Source: Bacteroidota bacterium (GTDB lineage: Bacteria; Bacteroidota; Bacteroidia; Bacteroidales; JAGONC01). From it: a stretch of DNA of 64,000 nucleotides. The notes under the pieces are model-generated. The model had not been told where the DNA came from. It made no database searches and worked only from the letters and a program-made list of their open reading frames with translations. The position numbers were made by a program, and so were the translations under genes. Where the stretch lies: NCBI GenBank assembly GCA_026391695.1, contig JAPLDP010000088.1, positions 54,277 through 118,276 on the forward strand, read 5' to 3'. Positions 28,339 through 40,165 of the stretch are shown here, piece after piece. Numbering within the stretch: the first letter of the stretch is position 1; each line of letters begins with the position of its first letter.

Positions 28339-28926
28339 GAATAGTCAATAACTCTCCGAAAGAAAAAATATCTTTTAACTTTTTATCCTGTCTATCCATC
28401 TGACTTAAAATCTCTTAAACAATCTTCTGTGAATAACTGTGCCTAAGAGGTAAAAAGTTACGGTTACAATCAAATAAACCAAAACAGGAAAACCAAAGGG
28501 ATTAGCATTGCCAGAACGTCAGTTATTTTTAGTAAAGCATATAACACGCTATTCTGGCAATACTGATCCCCACTATAACCTTTTTGCTTTGATAATAATC
28601 TTCCTATATCAAAGTAAAACCAAGGGGGGGCAACATATCAATACCAGTGAGTAAAATAATGCAGAATTCACAATAGACGAATCTATAGAGTGTCACTCAA
28701 TCTTAAAACGTAAATATACAAAGAACGGTGAACGGTCGCAGTAGACGAATCTATAGAGTGTCACTCAATCAAGTGGTAGTGCATGATGTATGTAAATCAT
28801 TAAAGATTGCAAGTACCATATAAGCCTTAAAACAAATATAACCAACCAAAATAAAAGAGCCTATAAAGTGCCTTTCGGGGAGGGGGCATAATCATCAATA
28901 ACGGGGGTCAACATCACGAAGATATT
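28339..28926. other. Intergenic DNA with a repeat pair
   Basis: No gene could be supported. The stretch contains the 35-bp repeat pair (28668-28770) and otherwise AT-rich DNA up to the first CRISPR-like repeat. Confidence 0.5.
28668..28770 (+). repeat. 35-bp direct repeat pair with a 33-bp gap
   Basis: Copies at 28668-28702 and 28736-28770 differ at two positions. Both contain GAATCTATAGAGTGTCACTC, with a small internal GAGTG-T-CACTC inverted repeat. Repeat and gap lengths are in the range of a minimal CRISPR unit. However, there are only two copies and no cas genes, so the nature is unknown. Confidence 0.6.
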
Positions 28927-28956
28927 CTATCAATCGCACCATACCGGAATTGAAAT
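28927..28956 (-). repeat. CRISPR-repeat-like sequence, copy 1
   Basis: This is a 30-bp unit. The minus strand begins ATTTCAATTCCGGTATGGTG and ends GCGATTGATAG. That is the form of many type I/III CRISPR repeats (start NTTTCAATTCC, middle (A/T)TGGTGCGATT, end GA(A/T)AG). It matches copy 2 at 29623-29652 in 29 of 30 bases. Confidence 0.6.
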
Positions 28957-29028
28957 TGACTTCAGCCAGTAAGGATTATTTAAAACATTCTAAGCTTTGA
29001 AATCTACTGCTGTTATATTAATTTTGCA

Positions 29029-29036
29029 GAAAATCA
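29029..29036 (+). promoter_or_regulatory. Candidate -7 box for the toxin-antitoxin operon
   Basis: TAATTTTG fits TAnnTTTG and lies just 7 bp before the antitoxin start codon, so the leader would be very short or absent. A TTTG at 28996-28999 is too far upstream for the normal spacing. Confidence 0.35.
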
Positions 29037-29043
29037 TAGGACC

Positions 29044-29244
29044 ATGGAAGTATTTATTGTCAAGACAAAATCCAAGGAAGAATCAAAATTGTTGTCTGAT
29101 ATTCTCAGGAAAATGAAAATTAAAAGCAGACAATTGACTGATGAAGAAAAGGAAGACTTTGGATTAATTGAATTAATAAAAGAAGCTGATTTCTCAAAAA
29201 CAGTACCACGTAAAAAAATTATGGAAATCCTTGGTAGAAAATGA
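29044..29244 (+). CDS. Antitoxin-like protein
   Basis: This 66-residue charged, helical protein (KSKEESKLLSDILRKMKIKS, then LTDEEKEDFGLIELIKEADF) ends in a basic tail. It overlaps the start of the RelE-like gene by 4 bp (ATGA), the usual arrangement of type II antitoxin and toxin. The sequence resembles the short antitoxins common in Bacteroidota that are paired with RelE toxins: an N-terminal F-I-V-K-T segment, then an acidic helical end. A DNA-binding domain is not obvious. The antitoxin role rests on size and pairing. Confidence 0.65.
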   Translation: MEVFIVKTKSKEESKLLSDILRKMKIKSRQLTDEEKEDFGLIELIKEADFSKTVPRKKIMEILGRK

Positions 29245-29507
29245 TTATTGTATATTTAAATCACTTCTATAAAGACATCAGTGTTATACTATCAAAGAAA
29301 ATCCTCGCTGAAATAGCAAATGTCATTGATATTGTTGAAAAAGCCGATAAACCACAAGATATACCGAATCTGAAAAAACTTAAAGGATTCAAAAGTGCCT
29401 ATCGGATAAAAATTGGTAATTACAGAATTGGTGTAGTTATACAAAAAGATAAAATCATTTTTGCAAGAATAGCACATAGGAAGGACATTTATAAACTCTT
29501 CCCATAA
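29241..29507 (+). CDS. RelE/ParE-family toxin
   Basis: This 88-residue basic protein has the compact RelE/ParE fold order: strand, two helices (DISVILSKKILAEIANVIDI), then NLKKLKGFKSAYRIKIGNYR, the R-I-G-V-V-I strand, and the F-A-R-I-A-H-R-K-D-I-Y-K-L-F-P ending. The KLKG..YRI+.G.YRI and H-R-x-x-I-Y motifs are hallmarks of this family, which cuts mRNA at the ribosome. It overlaps the antitoxin gene by 4 bp. The pair is isolated and lies between two CRISPR-like repeats. Confidence 0.85.
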   Translation: MIIVYLNHFYKDISVILSKKILAEIANVIDIVEKADKPQDIPNLKKLKGFKSAYRIKIGNYRIGVVIQKDKIIFARIAHRKDIYKLFP

Positions 29508-29622
29508 TCCTACTTTTCTACTTTCGCTTAAATGAGTTCCACATCGATTAAATGATCCTCCATGTGATCAGATGATTTCAATGCAGCCAAAAACCGTTTC
29601 ATGTGATGATGAGTCGGCAATA

Positions 29623-29652
29623 CTATCAATCGCACCATAACGGAATTGAAAT
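29623..29652 (-). repeat. CRISPR-repeat-like sequence, copy 2
   Basis: This matches copy 1 in 29 of 30 bases (one C/A change in the middle) and has the same orientation. The 666 bp between the copies contain the toxin-antitoxin pair. There are no further copies in the window. Confidence 0.6.
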
Positions 29653-29743
29653 GAAGCATTGAAAAGGGGCAACCTCTCCCGCAGGCTATCATCCCTCCTA
29701 TTCAAACACATTGGCACCTCAACTAATTGGCACATTGACAAAT

Positions 29744-29773
29744 AAAATAAGCAGCGTCGCCGCTGCTTATTTT
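29744..29773 (-). terminator. Terminator of the rpo operon
   Basis: Perfect 13-bp arms (AAAATAAGCAGCG at 29744-29756 and its complement at 29761-29773) with a 4-base loop lie immediately after the DUF3467 stop codon. A and T runs on the two sides allow termination in either direction. Confidence 0.85.
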
Positions 29774-30088
29774 TTAAGCCTGTGCTGTCGGCCCTCCTAA
29801 ATGAAACGGAGGCATTGCTTCACCTGTTGGTTCTTTGACAGTGCCATGTACCGACTCGTACTTGGTGATATTATCCTTCAATGCCCTGAACAGCCTCTTG
29901 GCATGCTGTGGTGTTAAAATAATGCGTGATTTCACCTTGGCTTTTGGCACGCCGGGCATCATCTTGACAAAATCGATGATGAACTCCGACGGTGAATGTG
30001 TGATGATGGCCAGGTTAGAGTATATCCCTTCAGCCACTTCGTCGCTCAGCTCAATATTAAGCTGAGCGGGATTTCTTTGTTCTTCCAT
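29774..30088 (-). CDS. DUF3467 family protein
   Basis: This 104-residue cytoplasmic protein contains the DUF3467 pattern NIELSDEVAEGIYSNLAIIT, SPSEFIIDFVKMMPG and VKSRIILTPQHAKRLFRALK. The function of the family is unknown. It is often found directly after rpoC in Bacteroidota. Here it follows rpoC by 12 bp on the same strand, in front of the terminator. It is probably co-expressed with RNA polymerase. Confidence 0.9.
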   Translation of the reverse strand: MEEQRNPAQLNIELSDEVAEGIYSNLAIITHSPSEFIIDFVKMMPGVPKAKVKSRIILTPQHAKRLFRALKDNITKYESVHGTVKEPTGEAMPPFHLGGPTAQA

Positions 30089-30100
30089 GATAAATAAATT

Positions 30101-33100
30101 TTATTCTTTCACGATGGCACCATCTTCTTTCGATGCCATCAGCGCTTCATATTCTTCTTTCGAACCGACGATGAGGTTGTCGTACTCGCGGAGGCCAGTT
30201 CCGGCCGGTATGAGGTGGCCGACGAGGACATTTTCCTTCAGGCCGAGCAGATCATCCGACTTAGCCCTGATGGCAGCTTCCGTGAGTACTTTTGTCGTCT
30301 CCTGGAATGATGCTGCCGACAGGAAGCTCTTGGTTTGCAACGAAGCTTTGGTGATACCCTGCAACACCTGGCGTGCTGTTGCCGGATAGGTGTCGCGTGC
30401 TTCCGCGAGCCTCTTGTCGCGGCGTTTCAACAGGGAGTTCTCATCCCTGAGCTTACGGGCGCTGATAATCTGGCCTGGCTTATAGGTTATGGAGTCACCG
30501 TGCTCGATAACCACTTTTTTACCAAATATCCAGTCATTCTCTTCATAGAAATCCAGCTTGTTGACCAGCTCGCCTTCCAGGAACTTGGTATCGCCCGGGT
30601 CAGCCACTTCAACCTTACGCATCATCTGCCTGACAATAACCTCAAAATGCTTATCATTGATCTTAACGCCCTGCAAACGGTAGACTTCCTGTATCTCGTT
30701 GACGATATATTCCTGCACTTTCATAGGACCTTTGATAGCCAGGATATCAGATGGGGCTATTTCACCTTCCGACAGCGGCGTACCGGCTTTCACATAGTCA
30801 TTTTCCTGTGCCAGGATCTGCTTTGATGTGGGGATCAGATAACTCTTTTCCTCACCTGATTTGGAGGTAATAATGACCTCACGGTTGCCTCTCTTGAGTC
30901 GTTTGCCGAACGACACCACGCCGTCAATCTCGGCGACAATAGCCGGATCAGATGGATTACGGCCTTCAAATAACTCTGTCACCCTTGGCAGACCGCCCGT
31001 GATGTCACCCGATTTACCAATGGCACGCGGAATCTTAACCAGTATTTCGCCGGCTTTAATTTTCTGGCCATCCTCAACAACAAGATGCGCACCGACAGGA
31101 ATATCGTAGCTCTTGATGATATCATTCGTGGAAGAAAGGATATGAATATTGGGATTCCGTGTCTTAAGCCTCGTCTCAATGATGACCTTGTCATAATACC
31201 CTGTCTGTTCATCCGATTCCACGCGGTAAGTTACATTTTCAATGATGCTTTCGAAGTGTATCTTTCCGGTAACTTCAGAAAGAATCACGGCATTATATGG
31301 ATCCCACTCGGCAATGACATTACCTTTGAATACTCCAGAGCCATTTTTAAAATACAGTTTGGCACCATATGGGATATTGGCAGATGAAAGGGCTATTCCT
31401 GTCTTTTTATCTGCAATACGCATTTCGGCTGAACGGCCTATGACGATGTCATATTTTCTGTTTTCAGCGTCGGTATATTCAACTGAACGCAACTCTTCGA
31501 TCTCCACGATGCCACCATACTTGGCTTCTATCTTCGACACTATGGCGATGTTTGAGGCGGTACCGCCGACGTGAAAGGTACGCAGTGTGAGCTGTGTTCC
31601 GGGTTCACCGATGGATTGTGCTGCAATGACGCCGAGAGCCTCACCTTTTTGAACCAGCTTGCCATTGGCCAGGTTACGGCCATAACAATTGGTGCACACA
31701 CCGAGTTTTGATTCACAGGTCAGTACTGAACGTATTTCAATTTCTTCCAGTGGTGAATTTTCAATCACTTCGGCAATTTTTTCCGTTATCTCCTCGCCTG
31801 CTTCGATGATCAGAGCGCCACTCTGAGGGTGGTATATATCGTGGAGGGACACACGTCCCAGTATCCTGTCGTATAATTTTTCGACGACTTCCTCACTTTT
31901 CTTCAGCGCGGTAATTGTAAGTCCTCTCAATGTGCCGCAGTCTTCCTCGGTGATGACCACATCCTGGGCCACGTCGACAAGGCGGCGTGTCAGGTAACCG
32001 GCATCGGCAGTCTTAAGAGCTGTATCAGCAAGACCTTTGCGGGCTCCGTGTGTTGAAATAAAGTATTCCAAAACCGACAGGCCCTCCTTAAAGTTGGAAA
32101 GAATAGGATTCTCAATGATTTCACCACCGGTGGCAGTTGACTTCTGCGGCTTAGCCATCAATCCTCTCATACCCGAAAGCTGACGGATCTGCTCTTTTGA
32201 TCCCCTGGCGCCTGAGTCAAGCATCATGAACACAGGGTTGAAACCCTGCCTGTCCTGCGACAACTGCTGGATGAGCGATTGTGTCAACTGCGAATTCGTA
32301 TGAGTCCATATGTCAATGACCTGGTTATACCTCTCATTGTTCGTGATGAAACCCATATTATAGTTATTCATGACCTCTTCAACTTCTGCATTGGCTTTGC
32401 CAATAAGCTTCTCCTTTCCTTCGGGAATGATCACATCAGCAAGGTTAAATGACAGCCCGCCTTTAAATGACATCTGGAATCCCAGATCTTTAATGTCATC
32501 GAGGAATTTGGCTGTTGAGGCTGTGCCTGTCTGGCGCAAAATATCCCCGATGATATCTCTGAGGCTTTTTTTAGTTAATAATTCATTAAGATAGCCATAT
32601 TCATGCGGAACATGCTGGTTAAGAAGTATGCGTCCTGTGGTGGTCTCAATCATTCTGGTCACTTCCTGACCATTCTCCTTCAAACTGATTCTGACATTGA
32701 TAAAGGCATGAAGATCGAGTTTACCTTCGTTATAGGCAATAATGACCTCATCGGGAGAATAAAACGTATGTCCTTCACCTTTAACAGGATTTTCCGGAAT
32801 ACCATTTCTTCCCTTGGTCAGATAGTACAAGCCGAGTACCATGTCCTGCGAAGGAACTGTGATAGGGGCTCCATTGGCAGGATTAAGGATATTATGTGAC
32901 GCCAGCATGAGAAGCTGGGCTTCGAGAATAGCTGCATGACCCAGTGGAACATGAACGGCCATCTGGTCACCGTCAAAGTCGGCATTAAAAGCCGTACATG
33001 ACAAAGGATGTAACTGTATAGCTTTACCTTCAATGAGTTTGGGCTGGAATGCCTGTATGCCAAGCCTGTGCAATGTTGGTGCACGGTTCAGCATCACAGG

Positions 33101-34399
33101 ATGACCTTTAAGAATATTTTCGAGAATATCCCATACAACCGGGTCTTTCCTGTCAACGATCTTCTTGGCTGATTTTACAGTTTTTACAATTCCTCTTTCA
33201 AGGAGTTTGCGGATGATGAAAGGCTTGAAAAGTTCTGATGCCATTTCCTTAGGAAGGCCACATTCATGGAGTTTCAGTTCAGGCCCGACAACAATGACCG
33301 AGCGGCCAGAGTAGTCGACACGCTTTCCAAGGAGGTTCTGGCGGAACCGTCCCTGTTTTCCTTTGAGGCTGTCGCTGAGAGATTTCAGTGCCCGGTTCGA
33401 TTCGGTCTTGACAGCATTGGCTTTCCGTGAATTATCAAACAAGGAGTCAACAGCTTCCTGGAGCATTCGTTTTTCATTACGAAGAATGACATCAGGTGCT
33501 TTTATTTCGATCAATCTCTTTAATCTGTTGTTTCTGATGATGACCCTGCGGTAAAGGTCATTGAGGTCGGATGTGGCAAAACGGCCGCCATCGAGTGGAA
33601 CAAGTGGCCGCAATTCAGGTGGTATGACAGGGACAACTTTGACGATCATCCATTCGGGATGGTTTTCAACGCGTTTATTGGCTTCACGGAAAGCTTCAAA
33701 TACCTGCAAACGTTTGAGAGCCTCCAGCTTCCGCTGCTGCGATGTCTCAGTGCTGGCTTTATGGCGCAGATCATACGACATCTGGTCAAGGTCAAGCCGT
33801 GCCAGCAAGTCATGCAACGCTTCTGCTCCCATCTTGGCAATAAACTTGTCGGGGTGGTCGTCGTCCAGATACTGGTTTTCCTGAGGCAGGGATTCCACAT
33901 GTTGGAAGTACTCTTCCTCGGTAAGGAAATCCAGATACTTTACTCCTTCTCTTTCTTTAATTCCAGGGTTGATTACAACATACCGTTCGTAATAAATGAT
34001 GGAATCCAGTTTTTTTGTTGCTAATCCAAGGAGTGCGCCGATTTTATTGGGCAGGGAACGGAAGAACCAGATATGTGCGACTGGAACGACCAGCTGTATA
34101 TGTCCCATACGTTCACGCCGTACTTTTTTTTCAGTGACTTCAACGCCACAGCGGTCGCAAACGATACCTTTATACCGTATACGTTTATATTTACCGCAAT
34201 GGCATTCCCAATCCTTGACAGGCCCGAATATTCTTTCACAGAATAATCCATCCCGTTCAGGTTTATATGTCCTGTAATTGATGGTTTCGGGTTTCAGCAC
34301 TTCACCGCTTGACAACTCGAGGATATGCTCGGGCGATGAAAGGCTGATGGTCATCTTGTTAAATGTGCTTGTAACGTTAGAGTCTTTTCTGAAAGCCAT
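30101..34399 (-). CDS. rpoC: DNA-directed RNA polymerase subunit beta'
   Basis: This 1,432-residue subunit has the N-terminal zinc site C66-x-C68...C81-x2-C84 ([15 protein letters not shown]), the catalytic magnesium motif NADFDGDQM and the second zinc cluster [15 protein letters not shown]. The bridge-helix region ([19 protein letters not shown]) is intact. It is encoded 96 bp after rpoB. The length matches Bacteroidota beta' subunits. Confidence 0.99.
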   Translation of the reverse strand: MAFRKDSNVTSTFNKMTISLSSPEHILELSSGEVLKPETINYRTYKPERDGLFCERIFGPVKDWECHCGKYKRIRYKGIVCDRCGVEVTEKKVRRERMGHIQLVVPVAHIWFFRSLPNKIGALLGLATKKLDSIIYYERYVVINPGIKEREGVKYLDFLTEEEYFQHVESLPQENQYLDDDHPDKFIAKMGAEALHDLLARLDLDQMSYDLRHKASTETSQQRKLEALKRLQVFEAFREANKRVENHPEWMIVKVVPVIPPELRPLVPLDGGRFATSDLNDLYRRVIIRNNRLKRLIEIKAPDVILRNEKRMLQEAVDSLFDNSRKANAVKTESNRALKSLSDSLKGKQGRFRQNLLGKRVDYSGRSVIVVGPELKLHECGLPKEMASELFKPFIIRKLLERGIVKTVKSAKKIVDRKDPVVWDILENILKGHPVMLNRAPTLHRLGIQAFQPKLIEGKAIQLHPLSCTAFNADFDGDQMAVHVPLGHAAILEAQLLMLASHNILNPANGAPITVPSQDMVLGLYYLTKGRNGIPENPVKGEGHTFYSPDEVIIAYNEGKLDLHAFINVRISLKENGQEVTRMIETTTGRILLNQHVPHEYGYLNELLTKKSLRDIIGDILRQTGTASTAKFLDDIKDLGFQMSFKGGLSFNLADVIIPEGKEKLIGKANAEVEEVMNNYNMGFITNNERYNQVIDIWTHTNSQLTQSLIQQLSQDRQGFNPVFMMLDSGARGSKEQIRQLSGMRGLMAKPQKSTATGGEIIENPILSNFKEGLSVLEYFISTHGARKGLADTALKTADAGYLTRRLVDVAQDVVITEEDCGTLRGLTITALKKSEEVVEKLYDRILGRVSLHDIYHPQSGALIIEAGEEITEKIAEVIENSPLEEIEIRSVLTCESKLGVCTNCYGRNLANGKLVQKGEALGVIAAQSIGEPGTQLTLRTFHVGGTASNIAIVSKIEAKYGGIVEIEELRSVEYTDAENRKYDIVIGRSAEMRIADKKTGIALSSANIPYGAKLYFKNGSGVFKGNVIAEWDPYNAVILSEVTGKIHFESIIENVTYRVESDEQTGYYDKVIIETRLKTRNPNIHILSSTNDIIKSYDIPVGAHLVVEDGQKIKAGEILVKIPRAIGKSGDITGGLPRVTELFEGRNPSDPAIVAEIDGVVSFGKRLKRGNREVIITSKSGEEKSYLIPTSKQILAQENDYVKAGTPLSEGEIAPSDILAIKGPMKVQEYIVNEIQEVYRLQGVKINDKHFEVIVRQMMRKVEVADPGDTKFLEGELVNKLDFYEENDWIFGKKVVIEHGDSITYKPGQIISARKLRDENSLLKRRDKRLAEARDTYPATARQVLQGITKASLQTKSFLSAASFQETTKVLTEAAIRAKSDDLLGLKENVLVGHLIPAGTGLREYDNLIVGSKEEYEALMASKEDGAIVKE

Positions 34400-34495
34400 A
34401 TTATCGTATTATTGTGTTAATCAAATAGGGTTAATGTTGAACAATGAATCATAACGTATTTCTGTTGTTCAGGTGTTCAGGGCTGAACAATCATG

Positions 34496-37400
34496 TTATT
34501 CAAATGATATATTCAGGCCAAGGCCTCTTAGCTCATGAATAAGAACGTTGAATGACTCAGGGATGCCAGGTACGGGCATATTTTCACCTTTGACAATGGA
34601 TTCATATGCTTTTGCCCTGCCCTGTACATCGTCGGACTTCACTGTCAGTATTTCCTGAAGGATATGTGCTGCACCGAAGGCTTCGAGAGCCCAGACTTCC
34701 ATTTCACCAAAACGCTGTCCGCCAAACTGGGCTTTACCACCAAGAGGCTGCTGTGTAATGAGAGAATAAGGCCCGATGGAGCGCGCATGCATTTTGTCGT
34801 CAACCATATGATGCAACTTGAGTATATATATAAAACCGACCGTTGCCGGCTGATCAAAGCGTTCACCGGTACCACCGTCATACAGGTATACCCTGCCATT
34901 CTCTGGAAGACCGGCGTTTCTTAAATATTCGTTGATCTGATCTATCCTGCCACCGTCAAAGATCGGTGAAGAGAATTTCAATCCCAGCTTATACCCTGCC
35001 CATCCCAGTACCGTCTCATAAATCTGCCCGAGATTCATTCGCGAAGGTACACCAAGAGGATTAAGCACAATATCAACAGGTGTGCCGTCCTCCAGGTATG
35101 GCATATCCTCTTCCCGCACAATCTTTGCCACTATACCTTTATTTCCGTGACGGCCGGCCATCTTGTCGCCAACTCTCAGTTTGCGCTTCTTGGCTACATA
35201 TACCTTCGCCATCTGCACAATACCATTTGGCAACTCATCACCAACAGTGGCTACAAACTTCTTCCTGTTATATACACCTAAAATTTCCTTGTATTTTATG
35301 TTATAGTTATACAGGAGTTGCTTGATGAAGTCATTTTTTTCCTTATCCGTTGTCCATTTATTCGGATTGACACTGGTATAATCAATGTTTACCAGCATCT
35401 TTGAGGTGATCTTGACCTTTTTGGGGATGATCTCTTCGCGGAAATTATTATAAACACCCTGTGATGTCTTACCATTAACAAGAACAGTAAGCTTATCAAT
35501 GAGCTTATTCTTCAGTTCATCGCTTTGTTTCTTGAATTCCTTGTCCAGCTTGGTCAGATCGTCTTTTTCCTTGGCTTTGGCTTTTCTGTCTTTAATAACC
35601 CTGGAAAAGAGCTTTTTTTCGATAACCACACCACGCATGGAAGGCGGAGCTTTAAGTGATGCATCCTTCACGTCACCGGCTTTATCACCAAAGATAGCCC
35701 GCAGCAATTTTTCTTCCGGCGTAGGATCGCTTTCGCCTTTCGGTGTAATCTTACCGATCAGGATATCACCTTCCTTCACATCGGCGCCTATGCGTATCAA
35801 TCCATTTTCATCCAGGTCCTTGGTTGCTTCGGTGCTGACATTGGGTATGTCGTTTGTCAGTTCTTCCAGGCCTCTTTTGGTATCCCGCACTTCAAGTGTG
35901 AATTCCTCAATGTGAACGGAAGTAAAAAGATCTTCCTTAACAAGCCTTTCTGATACGACGATAGCATCTTCGAAGTTATATCCTTTCCATGGCATGAAAG
36001 CCACCATAAGGTTACGGCCGAGAGCCAGCTCGCCGGTTTTGGTGGCATATCCCTCACACAGCACCTTCCCTTTGAAAACCTTTTCACCTTTCCTCACAAG
36101 GGGACGTATGTTTACGCATGTATTCTGGTTGGTACGTGAGAATTTGGTCATTTTATAACGCCTGACGTCGTCGTCGAAGCTGATAAGTTTTTCGGCATCA
36201 GGACGGCTATAGCGAATGATGATTTCATTGGCATCAACATATTCAACGATGCCATCACCTTCAGCATGAAGCAGGGCTCTGGAATCGCGTGCCACCTGAG
36301 CTTCGATGCCGGTGCCGACGATAGCCACTTCCGGATTCAGCAAGGGGACAGCCTGCCGCATCATGTTTGATCCCATGAGGGCGCGGTTGGCGTCGTCATG
36401 TTCAAGGAAGGGTATGAGTGATGCAGCTATGGAGGCAATCTGATTGGGTGCCACATCCAATAGGTTCACCTTGCCTGCCTCGATGATAGGATAATCTGCC
36501 TGAAAACGTGCCTTGACCTTCTCCAGCATAATGTTCCCGCTTTCATCGAGAGGTGTGTTGGCCTGGGCAATGATCATCTCTTCTTCTTCTTCAGCGCTGA
36601 GGTAAACAGGCGGTTCACCGAGTAACACTCTGCCCTCGACGACCTGCCGGTATGGTGTTTCGATGAAACCCAGCCGGTTTATCTTGGCAAAAACACACAG
36701 CGATGATATCAAACCAATATTGGGTCCCTCAGGTGTTTCAATCGTGCACAACCGGCCATAATGCGTATAATGTACGTCACGCACCTCAAAACCGGCACGT
36801 TCACGTGACAACCCGCCGGGACCGAGTGCAGAAACCCTGCGCTTATGCGTGATCTCCGACAAGGGATTGGTTTGATCCATGAACTGCGACAGCTGGTTTG
36901 TCCCGAAGAATGAGTTGATCACCGAGGAAAGAGTCTTCGCATTGATCAGATCCATAGGTGTGAATACCTCATTATCCCGCACATTCATTCTTTCCCTGAT
37001 GGTACGTGCCATACGCGCCAGACCAACACCAAACTGGTTATACAACTGCTCGCCGACAGTACGCACCCTACGGTTGCTTAAGTGGTCAATATCATCCACT
37101 TCCGTCTTCGAATTGACCAGCTCAATGAGGTACTTGATAATGGAGATGATATCTTCCTTTGTCAGCACTTTCACATTAAGAGCGGTTTGCAACATGAGTT
37201 TCTTGTTAATGCGATACCTGCCGACATCGCCCAGGTCATAGCGTTTATCAGAGAAAAACAGCTTCTCGATAATGCCTCTGGCGGTCTCCTCATCAGGTGG
37301 CTCGGCATTGCGCAACTGTCGGTATATAAATTCGACGGCTTCTTTTTCAGAGTTGGCAGGGTCTTTCTGAAGTGTATTGAAAATTATGGAGAAATCACTC

Positions 37401-38302
37401 GATTCCGTTTCTTCTTTATGAAGCAGAATGGACTTGATATCCGCATCGACGATCTGGTCAATATGTTTATTTTCCAGTATGGTCTCTCTTTCGATGATCA
37501 CTTCATTACGTTCTATGGAAACGACCTCGCCGGTATCTTCATCCACAAAGTCTTCGATCCATGACCTGACCACCCGTGCAGCCAGTTTACGTCCGACAAC
37601 CTTTTTTAATCCAGCTTTGGATACTTTCACCTCCAGGGCAAGATTAAATATCTCAAGGATATCCTTATCCGACTCATAACCTATAGCCCTGAGCAGGGTG
37701 GTGACAGGTAATTTCTTTTTCCTGTCAATATAGGCATACATGACATTGTTAATATCGGTGGTAAACTCCATCCATGATCCTTTGAAAGGAATGATGCGGG
37801 CCGAATAGAGCTGGGAGCCGTTGGGATGGAAACTTGTACCGAAGAAAACCCCCGGAGAACGGTGTAACTGTGAAACGACAACACGTTCGGCACCATTGAT
37901 AATAAAGGTGCCTTTAGGTGTCATATATGGCATCATGCCAAGGTAAACATCCTGTATGATGGTCTCAAAATCCTCATGCTCAGGGTCAGTGCAGTATAGC
38001 TTCAGTTTGGCTTTTAACGGAACACTATATGTCAGCCCCCTTTCAATGCACTCATCTATCGAGTAACGGGGAGGATCAATATAGTAATCCAGAAACTCCA
38101 GGACAAAATTATTCCGCGCATCTGTTATCGGGAAGTTCTCAGCGAAAACTTTATACAGACCCTCATTAATTCTGTCTTCCGGATTGGTTTCCAACTGAAA
38201 AAAATCCCGGAATGACTTTAACTGAACATCAAGAAAATCAGGATATTCAACCTGGAATTCAGTTCTGCCAAAATTGATTCTGTCGATCTTTTGTATGGCC
38301 AA
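34496..38302 (-). CDS. rpoB: DNA-directed RNA polymerase subunit beta
   Basis: This 1,268-residue subunit begins with the usual Bacteroidota start [20 protein letters not shown]. The rifampicin-binding region contains [40 protein letters not shown] and the following [20 protein letters not shown], all like wild type. The C-terminal flap region ([20 protein letters not shown]) is present. It follows rplL by 127 bp, which is enough for an attenuator, but I see no strong hairpin there. Confidence 0.99.
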   Translation of the reverse strand: MAIQKIDRINFGRTEFQVEYPDFLDVQLKSFRDFFQLETNPEDRINEGLYKVFAENFPITDARNNFVLEFLDYYIDPPRYSIDECIERGLTYSVPLKAKLKLYCTDPEHEDFETIIQDVYLGMMPYMTPKGTFIINGAERVVVSQLHRSPGVFFGTSFHPNGSQLYSARIIPFKGSWMEFTTDINNVMYAYIDRKKKLPVTTLLRAIGYESDKDILEIFNLALEVKVSKAGLKKVVGRKLAARVVRSWIEDFVDEDTGEVVSIERNEVIIERETILENKHIDQIVDADIKSILLHKEETESSDFSIIFNTLQKDPANSEKEAVEFIYRQLRNAEPPDEETARGIIEKLFFSDKRYDLGDVGRYRINKKLMLQTALNVKVLTKEDIISIIKYLIELVNSKTEVDDIDHLSNRRVRTVGEQLYNQFGVGLARMARTIRERMNVRDNEVFTPMDLINAKTLSSVINSFFGTNQLSQFMDQTNPLSEITHKRRVSALGPGGLSRERAGFEVRDVHYTHYGRLCTIETPEGPNIGLISSLCVFAKINRLGFIETPYRQVVEGRVLLGEPPVYLSAEEEEEMIIAQANTPLDESGNIMLEKVKARFQADYPIIEAGKVNLLDVAPNQIASIAASLIPFLEHDDANRALMGSNMMRQAVPLLNPEVAIVGTGIEAQVARDSRALLHAEGDGIVEYVDANEIIIRYSRPDAEKLISFDDDVRRYKMTKFSRTNQNTCVNIRPLVRKGEKVFKGKVLCEGYATKTGELALGRNLMVAFMPWKGYNFEDAIVVSERLVKEDLFTSVHIEEFTLEVRDTKRGLEELTNDIPNVSTEATKDLDENGLIRIGADVKEGDILIGKITPKGESDPTPEEKLLRAIFGDKAGDVKDASLKAPPSMRGVVIEKKLFSRVIKDRKAKAKEKDDLTKLDKEFKKQSDELKNKLIDKLTVLVNGKTSQGVYNNFREEIIPKKVKITSKMLVNIDYTSVNPNKWTTDKEKNDFIKQLLYNYNIKYKEILGVYNRKKFVATVGDELPNGIVQMAKVYVAKKRKLRVGDKMAGRHGNKGIVAKIVREEDMPYLEDGTPVDIVLNPLGVPSRMNLGQIYETVLGWAGYKLGLKFSSPIFDGGRIDQINEYLRNAGLPENGRVYLYDGGTGERFDQPATVGFIYILKLHHMVDDKMHARSIGPYSLITQQPLGGKAQFGGQRFGEMEVWALEAFGAAHILQEILTVKSDDVQGRAKAYESIVKGENMPVPGIPESFNVLIHELRGLGLNISFE

Positions 38303-38429
38303 GGTATTATGATTTTAAGGTTTGTAGTAAAAATGAACTTATTAGATAATGCGCAGATACAAGAAATAGCTTCTTTCCATGTTGCCTTGGAAAGAAGCCT
38401 ACTTCTCTTGAACATTATTCGATATGTTT

Positions 38430-38813
38430 TTACTTAACCTCAACCTCAGCGCCAGCCTCCTCTAATTGTTTCTTTAACGCTTCTGCTTCATCCTTTGTAA
38501 CACCTTCTTTGATAGCTTTTGGAGCCGCATCGACAAGCTCTTTAGATTCTTTAAGGCCGAGGCTGGTCATTTCCTTAACCAGTTTCACGACCGCCAATTT
38601 CGACAAGCCGGATGACTTGAGGATCACATCAAAGGCGGTCTGTTCTTCCACTGCCGGAGCAGCAGCACCAGCGCCGGCTGCAGGCGCAACTATTACAGCC
38701 GCAGCTGCAGCAGGTTCTATGCCGTATTCACTCTTCAGAATCTGCGCCAATTCATTGACTTCTTTTACTGTTAAATTCACAAGTTTTTCTGCAAACGTTT
38801 TTAAATCTGCCAT
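38430..38813 (-). CDS. rplL: 50S ribosomal protein L7/L12
   Basis: This 127-residue acidic stalk protein has an N-terminal dimerisation helix ([20 protein letters not shown]), an Ala-rich hinge ([15 protein letters not shown]) and the C-terminal factor-binding domain ([20 protein letters not shown] and the following LVDAAPK). It recruits elongation factors to the ribosome. It lies between rplJ and rpoB as in most bacteria. Confidence 0.98.
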   Translation of the reverse strand: MADLKTFAEKLVNLTVKEVNELAQILKSEYGIEPAAAAAVIVAPAAGAGAAAPAVEEQTAFDVILKSSGLSKLAVVKLVKEMTSLGLKESKELVDAAPKAIKEGVTKDEAEALKKQLEEAGAEVEVK

Positions 38814-38875
38814 TTTATCTAAATTTTAATTGGTTTTAATGTATGGTTATTTATTTTAATTTCTCACTAATAATC

Positions 38876-39397
38876 CTATTCCAGGCGATCCGACAGGGTT
38901 TTGACTATACCCGAAAGCGTATGTCCGCCCGACTGAAGGGCTGAAATGACATTACGTGCCGGCGACTGGAGCAGGAAGATGATATCTGCGATCAGCTCGT
39001 TCTTGGACTTGATGTGTATCAGCGCTTCCAGCTGTTCATCGCCTACGTAAACCGTTTCCTCCACATAGGCCCCTTTCAGTACAGGCCTATCCGAATCCTT
39101 CCGGAACTCTTTTATCAGCATTGCAGGAGCATTACCCGATGCAGAAATCATCAGGGACGTGGAACCTTTAAGAATATTATATAAAGACTCATAATTCCTG
39201 CCACTTTTATGCATAGCTTTCTTAAGCAAGTTGTTCTTCACAACCACCAGCTTGACATCCCGCCTGAAACACAGCCTCCTCAGGTTGCTGGTGCGTTCGG
39301 AATTCAGATTTGATATGTCCGTAAAATAGACATTGTTGCTTCCCCGTAATTTCTCAGTCAGAGTTTCAATTGCCTGATTTTTTTCTTCTCTTGTCAT
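38876..39397 (-). CDS. rplJ: 50S ribosomal protein L10
   Basis: This 173-residue protein forms the base of the L7/L12 stalk. It has the VYFTDISNLNSERTSNLRRL and KLVVVKNNLLKKAM signatures of the RNA-binding domain and ends with the helix that binds L12 dimers (SALQSGGHTLSGIVKTLSDR). The gap to rplA is only 42 bp, too short for the classical L10 autoregulatory leader seen in other bacteria. Confidence 0.97.
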   Translation of the reverse strand: MTREEKNQAIETLTEKLRGSNNVYFTDISNLNSERTSNLRRLCFRRDVKLVVVKNNLLKKAMHKSGRNYESLYNILKGSTSLMISASGNAPAMLIKEFRKDSDRPVLKGAYVEETVYVGDEQLEALIHIKSKNELIADIIFLLQSPARNVISALQSGGHTLSGIVKTLSDRLE

Positions 39398-39439
39398 AGC
39401 TTGCTACTTTCAGATTTTTCGCCAATTTCAAAATATGAA

Positions 39440-40135
39440 TTATACTGTTACGGATTTCTGGTCAACACGCACGCCGGGGCTCATGGTACTGGATATAAAT
39501 ATGCTTTTCACATAAGTTCCTTTGGCTGCTGCCGGTTTCAGTTTGATAATAGTCTGTATCAATTCCTTTGCATTATCCACAATTTTATCCTGTGGAAACG
39601 ACACTTTACCGACAGCGGCATGAATGATACCATATTTATCGACCTTGAAATCGATTTTGCCGGCTTTAACTTCTTTCACTGCTTTTCCGATATCCATGGT
39701 CACTGTGCCGGATTTCGGATTTGGCATGAGGCCGCGGGGGCCTAATATCTTACCCAGGGCACCTACTTTCGACATGATAGAAGGCATGGTGATGACCACA
39801 TCGATATCTGTCCATCCGCCTTTTATTTTCTGGATATAATCGTCGAGGCCGAAATAATCGGCGCCGGCTTCCCGGGCTTCATCTTCCTTGTCGGGAGTAC
39901 ATAACACCAAAACTCTTTTGGTTTTGCCCGTTCCATGCGGCAGGGTTAGAGTGCCCCTGACCATCTGGTTAGCCTTCCGGGGATCTACTCCTAACCTGAC
40001 ATCCAGGTCGACTGACGAATCAAATTTTGTGGTCGTCACCTCTTTTATGATTCCAACTGCGTCGGCCAGCGAATAAGTCACACTTTTATCATACTTCGTT
40101 ATCGCGGCTTTTCTGTTTTTGGTCAATGTCGTCAT
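39440..40135 (-). CDS. rplA: 50S ribosomal protein L1
   Basis: This 231-residue protein of the L1 stalk controls tRNA exit. It has the signature [20 protein letters not shown] and the [20 protein letters not shown] region. The length is normal. It follows rplK by 30 bp and precedes rplJ. In many bacteria L1 represses its own operon; no binding leader can be confirmed here. Confidence 0.98.
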   Translation of the reverse strand: MTTLTKNRKAAITKYDKSVTYSLADAVGIIKEVTTTKFDSSVDLDVRLGVDPRKANQMVRGTLTLPHGTGKTKRVLVLCTPDKEDEAREAGADYFGLDDYIQKIKGGWTDIDVVITMPSIMSKVGALGKILGPRGLMPNPKSGTVTMDIGKAVKEVKAGKIDFKVDKYGIIHAAVGKVSFPQDKIVDNAKELIQTIIKLKPAAAKGTYVKSIFISSTMSPGVRVDQKSVTV

Positions 40136-40165
40136 CTCAACAATCGTTTGTGCTTGTTTTACAAT

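Noticed and set aside
28668..29652. Complete CRISPR-Cas system
   Set aside because: Only two copies of each repeat type and no cas genes in the window; at most an orphan or decayed repeat locus.
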